NCBI GenBank assembly: GCA_030248295.1 | Contig: JASANH010001677.1 | Coordinates: 186,001 to 250,000, forward strand | Length of the DNA: 64,000 nucleotides | From: Mesodorylaimus sp. YZB2_4 | Lineage: Eukaryota; Nematoda; Enoplea; Dorylaimida; Dorylaimidae | Direction of reading: 5' to 3' | In this document: piece after piece, positions 1 to 12,800 of the stretch | Position numbering within the stretch: position 1 is the first letter of the stretch | How the letters are laid out: each line of letters opens with the position of its first letter | Translations under genes and position numbers: made by a program | Notes under the pieces: generated by a model | Told to the model about the DNA's origin: nothing | What the model saw: the letters and a program-made list of their open reading frames with translations, nothing else | Databases searched by the model: none

Positions 1-2610
1 GACGTTTGTCTCGTTTTCTCGACTGTCGACGTAGAACTTGTAAAGCTTTCGTTGAACCGCATCAATATCTGCATGAAAAGGTGTGTTTGAGATAGATAGT
101 CCGTTAGAGGACCTACTGCCAGAATATACAAATGAATGAATGTCCGGGCAACTGTTTATTCAGCTTAGCGGCCATTGAAACGTGCACGTATTTTCAGCAC
201 AAGCATCGATGATCTCGTCAATTGAGTCAGTGTACGAGTATTTATCTGCCGCCATTGAATGAAGAAGTGCGTGAGTAAGGCACCTACTGTAATTTGACAG
301 TGAGGAAAAGTGAAGATCTGCAAGTTTTCAGCGCAAGCAAAGCACAGCTGTATGATCAGCTAATCTGGATTAAAGTCATATGGTCATTGCTGAAGATGAG
401 CTAGTATGGGGGAATGAAGATCATGTTATGCAAATGAGTGCGACCTCGTCTGATGTTTCGGCGTGCTCGGTGATATTTGGTGATTGATGTGTGGAACTGG
501 TCTCCCTTTGTCTGATGTGTGTTGTTGTTTGTTTTGTGCCGGTGCACTATTGCCCTTGGGTAGATGCTCGTTTGACTAATCAGTGTTATGCCTGCGCGTA
601 TTCGGTGCGGTTGAGTAATAAATCTTCTTCTATAGGACACGAGGTCTTATAAGCTCCTTGTGCACTAATTCGGGCTTTCACTACTACACTCTGGACTTTG
701 GTATGATTGATCAGTCGAGGTCAGTACATCTTCGTGTGATTTCTGGTAGTTATTACGGCGACATGCGATGCGGGTATCGACAGCTGTAGATGCAGTATCG
801 CTGTTGGTCCTCTGCAGCGCAAGTGCACTCAATCGTTTTGGACGAACGTGAATAACAATAGCAGTAGTGGGTGTAATATGTTTATGGCTTATGCTATACT
901 CTAAGATAGTAGAGCAATGCATGTCCTTGGCTGCCCATAAAAGACATCGCATTAAACGCATTGCCAGTGATCACGTGGCCGCGAGGCGAAAATGGGTGAA
1001 GCGCCTTACTCCTCAGTCTCGATCACTGCGAACTAGCGACAGCGATGAGACGCCGACAGAGTGCCCACAAAACCAACTCCTGAAACAGCCTGCTATGCGG
1101 GAAGCGACAGGAATAATCTAATAACAGATCATCGAAGAACTATAAAACTCCGCGCCCCTGGCTATTGCCATCAGTGCTCCTATTTCAAAGATTGGAAAGA
1201 CGTAAGTCAGGCTATTAGACAGTCTCGGCCATGGTTGCGCTAGGAATTCTTATGCTCGGAACAGTGCAGTATGCCAAGGTCTTATCATTAGCTGTTGAAC
1301 ACCAGCTGGGTAGATTCATCCTCAACGGTCCGAGGAATTAAAATTGGGGTTCGGATTAACATGCGCGCTCCTAATGTGGACGCACTCAGGTAGGAAGCTG
1401 TCTTGTGACTGTGGGACCAATCCCCAAACAAACTTCAGCTCGACAGACATGTCGTAAGAGGCGACTTTCATCAGCATCAACAAAAGTAGCGAGGCAAACG
1501 CCAATGGTTCTCAGGTTTTCTTGTAAGGTACAGTATGCCCGTTCATTAGATTCCGATGTTGTGTGGTGAGTGTAACTTGGAATACCACTGAAGGAAGCAT
1601 ACTCGTATCTGCCAGGAAGAATCACACAGGGAACGGAGACAATATCAGAGAATGCGGGTAGAGGTGCTCAAGGTCACCAAATATGATTGATGCCATTGCG
1701 CAGAGGTACAACTGACCGTGAGCCATTTGTGTGCTACATTACCATTTGTATACCTTTCTGAGGTAGGATCACTTGGAGGGTTTGGAGGACGCTAGAGGTG
1801 CAGCAGTCGCCACCATTTATTATGTTGCTGCATAATTTTCGCGCGTAATACTAAGCGAGAACCGCTTTGCAATGACGATGCAATATCTTCGCCGCAGTCT
1901 ATTGCAGTGCAAGAATAGCCCTTCTAACTTTTCTATTCATCATCGGCTTTTAGCTGTGAGCCAAAACGGCGCTATAAAAAGCTTTTCAAACTCGAGTAGG
2001 ATCTCTTTAATTTGACACTTCTATTGTTTTCTTGGTTTTAAGCCAATAGACGCTCGAAATTTAAATATGCAAAAAGCCAATGCAAAAAATGCATGCCTAA
2101 GTGTTTGCGATATTTGAAAGCAGCTGTGAATTCGATTCAGTGACAAGTGGGTGGCCGTTTTCACTTGTTCTGGCCGCTTACAGGTTTCGTAGTTTTGAAG
2201 AAAACTTTTATCAAACGTCACAGTTTACGTGCAGAGCGACTTTAGCCGAGTGAGAGGGTGTTTGGCTTGGAGTCCGAAAAACTGACGACGACAGCTGCCT
2301 CGTTCTCCAATTCCCTTGCCTTACTGACATTTCGAGCTTTATGATTCGACCACGTGAGTTATATAGCCGGAGGCTTTTGCAGTTCGCTTTTGCAACTCCA
2401 ACCAACCCATTTGACTCCCTAAGCGAACGACACCCATTCAACAGCTACTACATCTGCTGGACAGAAGGGGCGCTGGGTGGCGAAAGGAAAGAGGACACGA
2501 GTTTTTATAATTTTATCCGCGCCTTGCTTTCTCAGAAGCCCGCCAAAGAGCACCACTCGGCAAGTCTGAGAGTCTGGTTCGCAGCAGTGGCTCTATGTTA
2601 TGTTGAGAGG
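1..2610. other. Upstream region without a recognised gene
   Basis: Both strands hold only short open frames with no family resemblance and no convincing splice chain. The last few hundred bases probably contain the promoter and 5' leader of the integrin-beta-like gene that follows. I see no RNA gene or clear repeat here. Confidence 0.4.
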
Positions 2611-2816
2611 AGGTGAGTCCATCTTTCCACCCTCTCCTTCATCCCTCAGTTTATAATTTTTATTTGCTTTGGTTAACACTTTCACTTTTTATTTCAGCCT
2701 TACTAAAACCTGCTGGCGAGACTAAGGTGTGTGGCCAGTTACACGAGATGGCCCATTTTACACGTGGAAAACAACCAGATCATCGGCGTGACCAGTCGGA
2801 AAATCCTGGGTCAATT

Positions 2817-4820
2817 ATGCAGTATTGGCGATCCTTTCGAGTCGCATCCATCAGTACTACTCTTACGTGGTCCCTGATTGTATTGACACTCGTGGTTGCA
2901 AACTGCAAAGGTCCTGCTTAATTTCACAGCATGCGAGGTGCTAGGAGTGTGGGCCAGTTCCGGTAGGACAGGACAGTGCCTGCGGCTGTTCCACACCTTA
3001 CCGAATCATCACCCATCATGTGTTCATAAATATAATATTTACCCTATATTTCAGCTCAGGAAGACGTGTCAGCTTTATGCCGAGCTGCAGCCGCTAGCCA
3101 AAGTTGTTCTAAATGTGTTCAAACGCACTCACAATGCGCCTGGTGTACAGATTCTGTAAGGGAATTTTAGCTTTTCCCGTCGCCCTCGATATTACTTTTT
3201 TAATGTTCCAGGCGTTTTCAGCCGATTTTCGATGCGATGACGCCAAGAATTTCCACGCTTCTTGTTCTCCGCAGTATCTGTACCAAGAAGCCTCGCACGC
3301 CCGCGTGACCGAGGTACGCCTCGAAGTCTAGACTCGATGTAAATAATAACAGATCAGCTTTTTAGAATGTGGCCGCAGGCACATACGAGCCTCAATATGG
3401 AAAGGTTAGACAAATCGAGCCTCAGCAAGTGCACGTGCTGGCTCGACCTGGTATGTACTGTATTTTTAGCCATGGGAGTGCCACTCCTGCCACAATATGT
3501 TGTATTCCAGGTGAAAGTGTAAGCTTCACACTCAAATATTATCATTCTGAAACAGAGGAGAAGGACATTCACGTATTGAATAGTGATACAGAGTCAAACG
3601 GAGTATCGTTATCTTATTTCATGGATTGCAAAGGGTGTGTTTACGACTCTCAGGAATGCGCGTGCTGTCATACGAGACACGTGTCTGTCATTTTAGCGTC
3701 CACAGCCGAGGACAGACGTGCCGCCGCGTCCAGAATGCAGAAACTGTCAATTTCAACGTTAGTGTCTCAATAAGAGACTGCGACTCGAATGCTGTTGTCA
3801 GCATCGGTATCGGTGGTGTGCGGGAAGTAGTGGCCCTCTATGTGAGGCCCCAGTGCGGATGTGACTGTGAAAAGCCCGACCGCCTGGTATGTTTTATTTC
3901 GCGCCGCCTTAGCTGTGCCAGTCTGAAAAGTCTGACTAGCTTATATTCATACTGTACAGGAGCATCGATCAGGGCATTGTAGTCACGAAGGGACGTTGTC
4001 GTGTGGTGTGTGTCAATGCAATGATCCTAGAAAGGGTGGTCGTCATTGCGAATGTGATTTGCCTAATGGAGTTACTAGCGCTAGTTTGGAAGGCCAATGC
4101 AGACAAGCACCCGACAAGGCCTCCTGCTCTGGACATGGTTATTGCGCGTGTGGAGTCTGCGTTTGCGAACCGCCTAATCTGGTAAGTAGATTGCAGATGT
4201 GCATCATGAATTGACTTTGTCTTTGCAAGGATCTCTTTAGTACTGCGGACAATTCTGCGAGCGCACCAATACCGAGTGTCCCGAAGTAGCTGGAGGAAAG
4301 TGTAGCGGGCGTGGAAGCTGTGTCTGTGGCGAATGTGAATGTCATCCTGGATGGTCAGGTTCGAACTGCGAGTGTTCACCAGCAAAAGATAGATGCTTTG
4401 CGGATGACGGAGTGAGCCCCGGATGTTTGTCACTTTTTTGGATGGTTCAGGACCCTGGCATCATAGCAGCTTAGACCGCACCTGGCTTTGTATTTTCAGA
4501 GCCTATGCTCCGGACACGGCAGCTGCACGTGCAACAAGTGCAAATGCGACGATGGGTTTGAGGGCGACAAGTGCGAGCGAGGCGTAGAGCCACCATTAGC
4601 TCCATCGGAAGAGACACCAGAAGAGGATGGCGAAAGCGAGGAAACAGCAACTTCACCCGCAGACGTCCCAGACGAGCCGGAAGAATCGACTTCGGCTTCG
4701 GATGCTCATGAAACACCCAAGGCTGAGCAAGCTGCCGAACCTGGTTCTTCAGCTATTATGTATTCCTATTCTATACTTTTAGTGTCATTCTCTTTCCTCT
4801 GTCTTCGATACTCTCCGTAA
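2817..4820 (+). CDS. Integrin beta-like protein lacking the beta-I domain, probable GPI tail
   Basis: Exons read as 2817-2910, 3055-3155, 3212-3313, 3366-3450, 3511-3634, 3697-3886, 3960-4181, 4241-4411 and 4500-4820, giving 469 residues in one frame. A further intron at 2613-2697 probably lies in the 5' leader. The order is: signal peptide (about 1-30), cysteine-rich PSI domain (about 32-80, with CVQTHSQCAWCTD), hybrid domain (about 105-230), four I-EGF modules (about 228-395, repeated CSGxGxCxCxxCxC), an acidic Ser/Glu/Pro linker, and a hydrophobic end (about 450-466) followed only by RYSP. In integrin beta chains the roughly 240-residue beta-I (von Willebrand A-like) domain interrupts the hybrid domain. 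Here the two hybrid halves meet inside one exon (VSFTLKYYHSE running into GVSLSYFMDC). There is no cytoplasmic tail with NPxY motifs. The first donor (GTCCTG) is weak. By family knowledge it should be secreted or surface-bound; it cannot bind ligand or talin in the usual way. Confidence 0.85.
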
Positions 4821-6380
4821 GTCGTGACTTACGCAAGCTTTGATGCTTTCTAAGACACTGTTACTTGCATTCTACGCTTCTTGCCTTCAACCTTTTTATT
4901 ATCATATTCACAGGCTTATTGGGTTTTAATTCGGTAAAAATAAGACAAACTAAAAACTAACGTTAAAAATTGCGGTGAAAACTAAAAGCAGCCAGATAAA
5001 AAATATTCAATATGGGCCAGGGAAATGTCAGACCCAAAGAAAATGAGAATTTTTGGGGCACTCCCACAATATTCGGTGTTTCTACAGGATTCAAAATCTG
5101 GCAGATGGCATCGCTCAGGGCATGGGTTTCATTCAGTCCAGCCAGAAAACCCAAGGACTTCAACAGTCAGTGGACCTTGGTCTCTTGTCGTACCTACCTA
5201 CAAAAATACCTTCCGAATCTCATGGCCGCACTGACGATGAGTCAACAACGCATCACAAAGCATTTTACGCAACTCATTTTCGGTGCTCGCAATAGTAAAA
5301 AATGCACTCCTATTCGATGAGAAAATGACAACAGAAAGAGACGAGCAGGATGAATATCATAATGACAGCAAAATATACCAATATCATTTCGGCATTGCTT
5401 TCATGGCTGCTTGAAACAGGTAATAGTGGTCTGACGACGACTCCATAAAGGCCTTCATTCGAACCCATTTTCTTCCTTCTTAGCCTCCAACTAAGCTAAT
5501 AAGGTTAGACCAGGCGAGAAAAGACATTCGTCCAAGAACGGCACCAGCCTTCCCCAGCCATGACTAGCGAGATAATGCGAAGGCAGCCAGAGTGTACGGG
5601 CCATCTCGGGTAACTGCGCATGAGAGAACGCATCTATTCTCTTGAAATCAAATATCACCCACCCCTTATTTAGCCGATTGGGTCCGCTAGAGGGAGGGAG
5701 TAGTTTTTTGGTTTTCTGCACACGCTGCAAAACTCAAGGCGCGGTCGATTTTTCCATTGAAAACTGATTGGAAGTAGGCTAACACACGATTGGCAGAAGA
5801 GGTAACTGGGCACGTCACTGTGATTGATTCGAGTGAATAGCGCCTGCCTGTGCACTGACTTTTCTGGCTGACACGCCTTTTATGCTGGCATTCGTGAGAA
5901 TGTGTGAACTTTTAGTCATGGCCTTGTATTGTATCTGATAGAATGGGGCAGTGGTGTGTTGGCATCCTTTTCTTCCTGTCATGTCCCCTCACGATGAGTG
6001 GGGGCGAAAGTGGATGATAGTTGTGGACGAACAACAAACTTTTGCTTATATACTTGGACAGGCGGCACAGCGCAATAGAACGAGGTCAGAGCGAAAAACC
6101 GCATACCTAGCTAAACACTCCTAAGGGCTTCCTATCCGTGTCTAGTAGCAGTATTTCAAGCATTCGGCTCGAGTCTTCGGCACAATCACACCGCGATAGA
6201 ACTCGCATCTTGGATAACTGAAGGAAATACAATCATCGATACCTTGGGCCGTCTTGACCTAATAAGCAACGGAAAATGGTTGAGATGAGGACGTGAGAGA
6301 TGGGTGGATCTAGACTTGTCTGGTTGGCGTGAGCTTTGGTGGGAGAGGCACCGAATCAGAGCAGAGTGAGGATTCTTGCC
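4821..6380. other. Intergenic stretch, nothing recognised
   Basis: Short frames on both strands (for example around 5012-5320) show no signal peptide, domain or splice continuity. No inverted repeat or RNA gene was noticed. Confidence 0.4.
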
Positions 6381-7434
6381 TCAAGTGGGCATCTTCCCGA
6401 CAGAAAACCTCATAAACCCTGCCAGACTTATGAGGTTGTATGAACGTACCATGCGTTTGTATCCAACTGCGAATTCGCAGTTTTGTGCCTTCTTGCGGGT
6501 GATGTCGATCAGTTTTGGCAAGTCTTGTTCTTGAACACCAGAGCAACCACTGGATGGGCTACCTGAAAAACCACCCGTATAAGTCTGCTCAGAAGAAAGG
6601 GCTATGAATTTACCTTCAGGGCACTGGCATTCGAAGCAGCCAAAATCCTTTTCGATAGGGGTGCATTCTCCGTAACAACCGGGCATGGCTTTGCAATCTG
6701 AAATCAAACAGCATTAAACGTCTCATAGGAGAGATCGTTCCTGTCTGAAACATACTGTGAGCGCAAACAGTCACATTGACGTAGATGACTTCATCGAAAG
6801 TCAATTGAGCGTCGAAGCCTTGCAGCATAAGCTTAGCGATTGGTGGTTGTTCAGGAAGAGTAGTCTCCAGGGGAATGCGTTTACCAGCCTGCACTTGCTG
6901 AAAGAAATGATCAGAAAGTTTGCAGTTGTGCTTCGGCGATTGGCGTGTCTTGCGTTAATGCACTAAGCATCCCACTGCACGGTTTCTTGAGTCAAGACAT
7001 GGCGAGGAGATGGCAGTAGGCGGGAAATGATTTCGACGGGCTTCTTACTGGGTCTTGTAAAGCTTTAGCACTGATTACACTTACATAGAAGCGTCCCCTC
7101 AAGTTTCCGTTCTCATCATAAGTAATGACTCGGACATCGGGATTGACACGCATTTGAACCGTGATCTTGTACAAGTCGACTGTGCGATTGAAATTGAGAC
7201 GAACGAAGCGTAATGGACCATCGATCACTTGTTCCCAATATGAGCCATCCTCGAAATCACTTCGGCCACGTCCTTTGAGTAACTCGTCGCCAGTCAAGCC
7301 GTATCGACGACAGAAGTCTACAATGAGCAGAACAATGTCGATGCAGCTCGGTGAGCAGATACGCAATTCTTACTTTGAGCAGATACCATATTGAATAGGG
7401 CAATGGCAAGGACGATCAAGTGCTTGATTTCCAT
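6381..7434 (-). CDS. Secreted cysteine-rich protein of unknown family
   Basis: Exons on the minus strand: 7374-7434, 7085-7317, 6756-6897, 6614-6697 and 6381-6562, together 233 residues in one frame with GT-AG borders. The start at 7434 gives a clear signal peptide (MEIKHLIVLAIALFNMVSA). The next 78 residues (DGSYWEQVIDGPLRFVRLNF, then VDLYKITVQMRVNPDVRVI) look like a beta-sandwich and faintly recall a discoidin-type fold. The part after VTVCAH is rich in cysteines (CKAMPGCYGEC, CFECQCPEG). The C-terminus is uncertain: the last exon can run straight to the stop at 6381 or splice again just after YKRM. I do not recognise the family. The signal peptide and cysteines argue for an extracellular role. 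Confidence 0.6.
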
Positions 7435-8570
7435 CTTGGAAGCTGGGATCATGGAGTCAGTGTCGAAAGATGAGTCTGAGAAGAGCGGGCTGATTTTGTG
7501 ACGCAAGAACGAAGATATGCTTGAGTCCAAGACGATTACCAACATTTTATTATGCAGAACGGAGATGACCGTTTGGCCTGAATTGACCTAAATGCAATCT
7601 TCTTTCACAACATTACCAACACGCGTCCTTCTGTATTTCCCATCGTCCAGATCCTTAAACTGGGTCAATTTCTCGACCTACTGTTTCCATTTCTTAAAAC
7701 GACGATGTCACTTTTTGATCAAATGCAAGGACAACATAACTCTTTCCCTTCGAAATTTGCACTTTCGACCAGCACAGAGATGTGCGGTGGACGATAGGAT
7801 TCGTGGCGCCGATGACGACTCGTCTTCTGAGTACTATCTTTCACGACCCAGACCCACCCAGTCGAACGGGTCATACAATGAAAACCACAAAAAAGTGGGC
7901 ATTTATAAGATAAGAAAAGAATGAGGTGCGCGATGGCAGTTTGTTCCACCACAAATAGGACAAAAAGGCACCTTTTTCGTCCCTTTCTGAGTTAAACCGT
8001 TCTGACATTCTCACAGCCGCAAAATTTTGATGCTTGATCACCTTGGTGTTGATAATGATCTGCTCTTTGCGTCAGAGGACATGTAGAATAAGAATATGGA
8101 AGCAGGTGTGGGTGTGATAACCCAGTCTTTGTAGACACCCATCGACTTCAGCAGAAGTGGTACATAAAATACTTCTGTGCTACAATATGCTATGCTTTTT
8201 TTACCTCAACCAAGCACTTTACAGCTCACTTCTATTCTAGTAGCTAATAAAAAATGACATGGTTCTCCTTTCGTGGTTTGCCACGCCATCATATTACTTT
8301 TATTTGCTTCGCCAGTCGATAGCTTGATTTTGACTGGCCGTGGGCGCTACATCACAGTAAGTGCAACCAATAGGTGCAAAGCCTGGTGAACAGGCACGAA
8401 AATCATACCCTTCATTGCCTAACATCGACACCAATACCCGCTTTTTTCCAAAAAAAAACCCAGCCGCCCAACTTTTTTATTAAAATGTATCTGCACGAGA
8501 TATCCTTATTTTGTACACAAACCAGCGCCCATACCAAGTAGGGCAGCGGTATGGGCTTGCAGGACCTGGA
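7435..8570. other. Intergenic stretch, nothing recognised
   Basis: Probably contains the promoter of the secreted-protein gene to the left. Short frames only. Around 8440-8480 there are A- and T-rich runs but no defined element. Confidence 0.35.
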
Positions 8571-8574
8571 TCTG

Positions 8575-8715
8575 GAGAGTATGCGACCGACCGAAGTCGT
8601 AGGGACAGGGACGAAAACTCCAAACCTACTGCAGCAAGGTGAGTCTTATGACCATACCTGGGTTGATGCTTCCCTGGCAGGGAAACGTCAACCCCTTTGA
8701 CGCCTTGGGAGCTAG
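8575..8715 (+). repeat. Dispersed repeat family A, copy 1
   Basis: Shares several blocks with other places in the window: GACCGAAGTCG, then GGGACnnnnACGAAAACTCC, then CTGCAGCAAGGTGAGTCTT, then a GGTTGATG/GTCAACC hairpin block. The same block order occurs near 26.7 kb and 60.8 kb, and in reverse near 13.5, 27.7, 49.2 and 57.7 kb. No coding content is evident. A run of G (about 8718-8728) follows directly. Confidence 0.6.
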
Positions 8716-8779
8716 TGGGGGGGGGGGGACAATAATTCTCTCATTCGCCAACCCTTCCCCCCCCCACCCTAAGCCATAG

Positions 8780-9897
8780 GTTGCAATTGGCATCTTGTCT
8801 GATGTCACCACTAGGGAAGTCTGGAGACGAGTCCTTCTCAGATGTCCTTCGCAACCTTTCACTTACTCCATCTGACCGTACCTTCTTTCTTCGTGTCTGT
8901 CTCAGGCAATCCATAATCCTTCGGACCGCGGTAAGAGCTACCAGAGCACTGACAACACTCGCCACCCTCGCAACCAAAAGCAGACGGTTGAACCTGTCAC
9001 GCAGTCAACACTTGCACAATTACCTGAGATCAGCATAATTCTCTCCATCCATGGCCAGCAGCTAATAAGAAGGAGAGGATGAAAGGAACGACACCAGTCA
9101 ATATTGACACTGGTTGACAGTAATAGCCACACTGTTTCGTACTGCGAGGGCCACTGACATACATCTCTCATCTCCCAGCCCTCCACTCCAGGCCTCCAGA
9201 CCTCAACTACCTAGCACTTTGACGTAAGCGGGCCAACCGCAGCCTTGAGACAAGCCATTCACAAACCATAACTGCAAAGTAGACACTGACAGAGCAAGCA
9301 CCTGGAAAACCATTAACAACCATCGCTCGCTACACGGTCAGGGCAACGCATTTCTTGGTGCTTATGGAAAATAAAGCGTGCGACGGCATCTTAGGAGCGG
9401 GTGCATTCACGCACCCAGGCTAGTGACAGCGCAGTTGCAGCCACCCCAGGCATCCCGAGGGGATTGTAGGAGTCGGGTACTCTGCAGGACAAGCCTTTGT
9501 ACCAGGCTTGGGCTATTGAAGACCTTGGACCCCTCGCTTGTAAGATCAGCCTGAAGCCACCGCCATGTGAGCGTTTGATATAGCGCGTCACAACAACAGA
9601 CTTTTGGATAATAAAAGTTGGTTGAGCCCCGGGGTAACGATTTTTGAAATCCTCGTTTCATTTGCATTAAAACTTTTATTCCACCAAGGCAATTCAGCAC
9701 ACAACCAAAAACTTCGCAAAACTTTCGACCGATTGGATGGCGCTTTTGAAACAGCCCGCTTGGTGGCGCTGTCATCTGCGACCGACGTAATTTAGTTAGC
9801 CGTGGTGTTACTTCTGTCAGCCGTGCCTGTAGCCTCGATTTGAGCTGTTTTCTTTCCATTGCGATCTTTGCGCTATATATGTAATTTTTTTCAAAAA
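8780..9897. other. Gap with a decayed exon relic at about 9337-9411
   Basis: Most of the stretch shows nothing. At about 9337-9411 (+) a frame reads THFLVLMENKACDG and then stops at TAG. It matches the orphan exon near 52.5 kb in both protein and DNA and looks like a decayed paralogous exon. The rest probably includes the Ro60 promoter. Confidence 0.4.
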
Positions 9898-12800
9898 ATG
9901 GCTTCGATTTCGCATCGTCTCGATTCTCCTGCAGTGCGTAAGCGACACGTCAGTTTGACTCGATTATTGCTTTTGGGCAATCCGAATTTGACCTACAACG
10001 CTGATAATTGGAACAAAATTCCTGAGAGCCATCGAAAATGTATCGAAAAAATTGGCGATGAATTCGGAGGTTTGGTGGTGGATGAATTAATCAAGAACGT
10101 TCGCGAACGGTATCGCTTTTTGGACGAATTGCCGACCCGATACGGAATCGCTTTTTGTGCGGCTTATTACTTGCGACGATGCAGCGCGAAAGAAAGGCAT
10201 GTTATCTGTAAGTGAGAGTCTCATTTGATTTAATTTTGGTGACTCAAAGTTTTTAAAAACCCATCGGTAGACCCATGATTTGTTAATTTCAAGACTTTCA
10301 GATCAGGCATTTTTCTCTCACCCGTCGGACTAAAAATTGTTTGGTGGCTCGCTAAAATAGGTTATATGCAATAGCTCGACGTAGGGAAACCAAACCTGGG
10401 CATCTTATCATCATCATTTTTTAAAATTTCTTGCACCCGGTGCACAAAAGTAGATCCGTGGTAGCTGGCATAAAGAAGGAAATGGAGTTGACTGTGGACA
10501 ATTGTCTTTGAAGACGCCGTAGAATATCGATCATTTTCTTAGTAGCCATTACATCAAATCCTTTTTTAGGCCCCGAATATTACTTCTACAACATGGATGA
10601 TCGAATGATGTTCCTGGATATTTATCGCGGCCTGAAACATTTCTCCGAAGATGATCGTCTGACTGAGCTTGGTCGTATGGAAGTTACGGCCGCAGCGAAA
10701 GGATTCGGTCGATTGATTAAACATATTGTGAAGTACTTTTACGATGGAAGAATGCCCGAGAAAATGTACGATCAAGAACGACGATATGAAGAGGAATTTC
10801 GTAAAGTAAGAAAAAATTTCGAAAGTCTGCAGAATTCTAACACGACGGGATTTTATTCCTTTTAGACTTATATAACGAAGAATCCTCGTCAAATAATTAT
10901 CGATATTTGCTCGAATACTTTCGTACACGGTTGGAAACAAAGCGATATCATCAAACTGATTCATGCACCGTCCTCGCCGCCGATTGAACGCTGTAAGATT
11001 ATCTTATTGTTCCTTGACAAATTGTTTTGACTTTTCGTTTTCAGCTGGCCAACTCTTGCCAGTAATTGCATTTCACGGAGAGCGCCGTGCGTTGACGTTG
11101 CTAGAAGATGAAACTACGCCCGCAGTTAAGAATATGGAAATTGTGCAATCTCTGACGAAATTGATTCGAGATATTGATCGAGTGAAACGTTCTGACGATC
11201 TCGATCTCGTTGTTCAAACATTGAAAGAGAATCCTGACTTTTGTCAGCAGATTATTCCGCCAGGAATCGTGCCAGTACGTTATCATATGAACGAGCAAGT
11301 ATGCAATATTTTGTGTTCTCTATCCGTCGCTCTGCTACTCCAGCATTGTTTTCAGGTCTCTGCCATTTTGGCTATTCACTCCCCATTGAGGCAGCTGTTT
11401 CATTATTTACCGTCGTGGAATATTCGAGGTTTTTTAAGCGATGGAAAACCACATTTGCCCGCCATCGTTGGGCGTTTACAAAATGCGGAAAACGTCGTGC
11501 TGGAACGACTATCCCCGGCGGAGGTTAGTGAAAGTAGTTGCATCTTATCTACAGTATCTTGCTTGTGCTTGGGCAAGCGCTTAACGAAAATAAGTTGCTT
11601 TTTCACGCAGGTTTTCATGGCTTGGAGGAATTACGAGCGCTATGGACAAAAAGTGCAACGCGAAATCGACCAGCGTGTTTCCACGAAAATGGCGGTCCTG
11701 AATTTAAGCGACAAGATGTCGGTGTCAACGAAAAAAAGGAAACGTCCTGGTGCTGAGATTTCATCATATCAACCGTCTTCGTTGATCTTGAGCGCATTTT
11801 CTCACGCCTTTGCAACATCTTTTAGAGTAAGGCGTAAAACTGCGCATAATTTTCATTTATTTTTTCCGTTTCTTTTTAGAATTTTCAATCGACACGTGAC
11901 TCGAAGATGATAATCGCAGTCGATGTACGACCTTCGCTGATGCAACAACCAATTTTTGGTGCTAAATATTTGAAAGGTGTCGATGCAATCGCTTGTTTGT
12001 TGGTGATCGCCGCTCGTCGAGAACAAAACGTTCAAATCCAGACATTTTCATCGAATGGATTGGTCCCGCTGGATTTGTCGAACAATGTCGAGGTTGGCGA
12101 TGTGGCCACACGTTTATTAGAGGTGAGCGAGTGCGTTTTCAGGGCCATGATGTAATTTGGTGGTTCGTGGGCATTCGCGTTTGGAAAGTGGCAAAAAGGA
12201 GTGCAGTATATTAGCATGAGCAGTTGCTAGCGAGTTGTGAGCATGAGCATTTATGAGCAGTGTTAGCATGGGCAGCAGAGCAAAGGAGATCGTCCGCTCG
12301 GGACAGCAGGGGCCAGTTTCACAATCAGCTAGGACGTGTCCTAACGTTAGGACTATCAAATCACAACGATGTAGGATAGATAAAAAATGGCAAATACTTG
12401 TAAAAATTATTGCATCGGAAGGCACTTGTCGTATCGCAAGAGCCATGCGATATGAATGCATTTGAGTGATCGCATCGGATGCGAGTATACTTCAGCCATT
12501 AGGGCGTCCTAATATTTAGGACATGTAGGTGATTGTGAAACCACGTCAGTTTATCGGGACTGGGCCCGGTTTCACACTAGGACAAGGACGAGGGACTGGG
12601 CAAGGATCCATTTTATGAGGTTTTTTTGGGTTAGAGCCCGTGACCCCCCCCCCCCCCCCCCCCAGTTCCCCACGGGACTTTCAACCTGTGCACCTCCACA
12701 CGAGGGCATCCTGTGCCAGCACCAGCCTCCCAGGATGATAGTGGGCGAGAATGGAGCGACTTCCCGACTGGTGATCGAGAACCAGTTTCCTGATTCTCTA

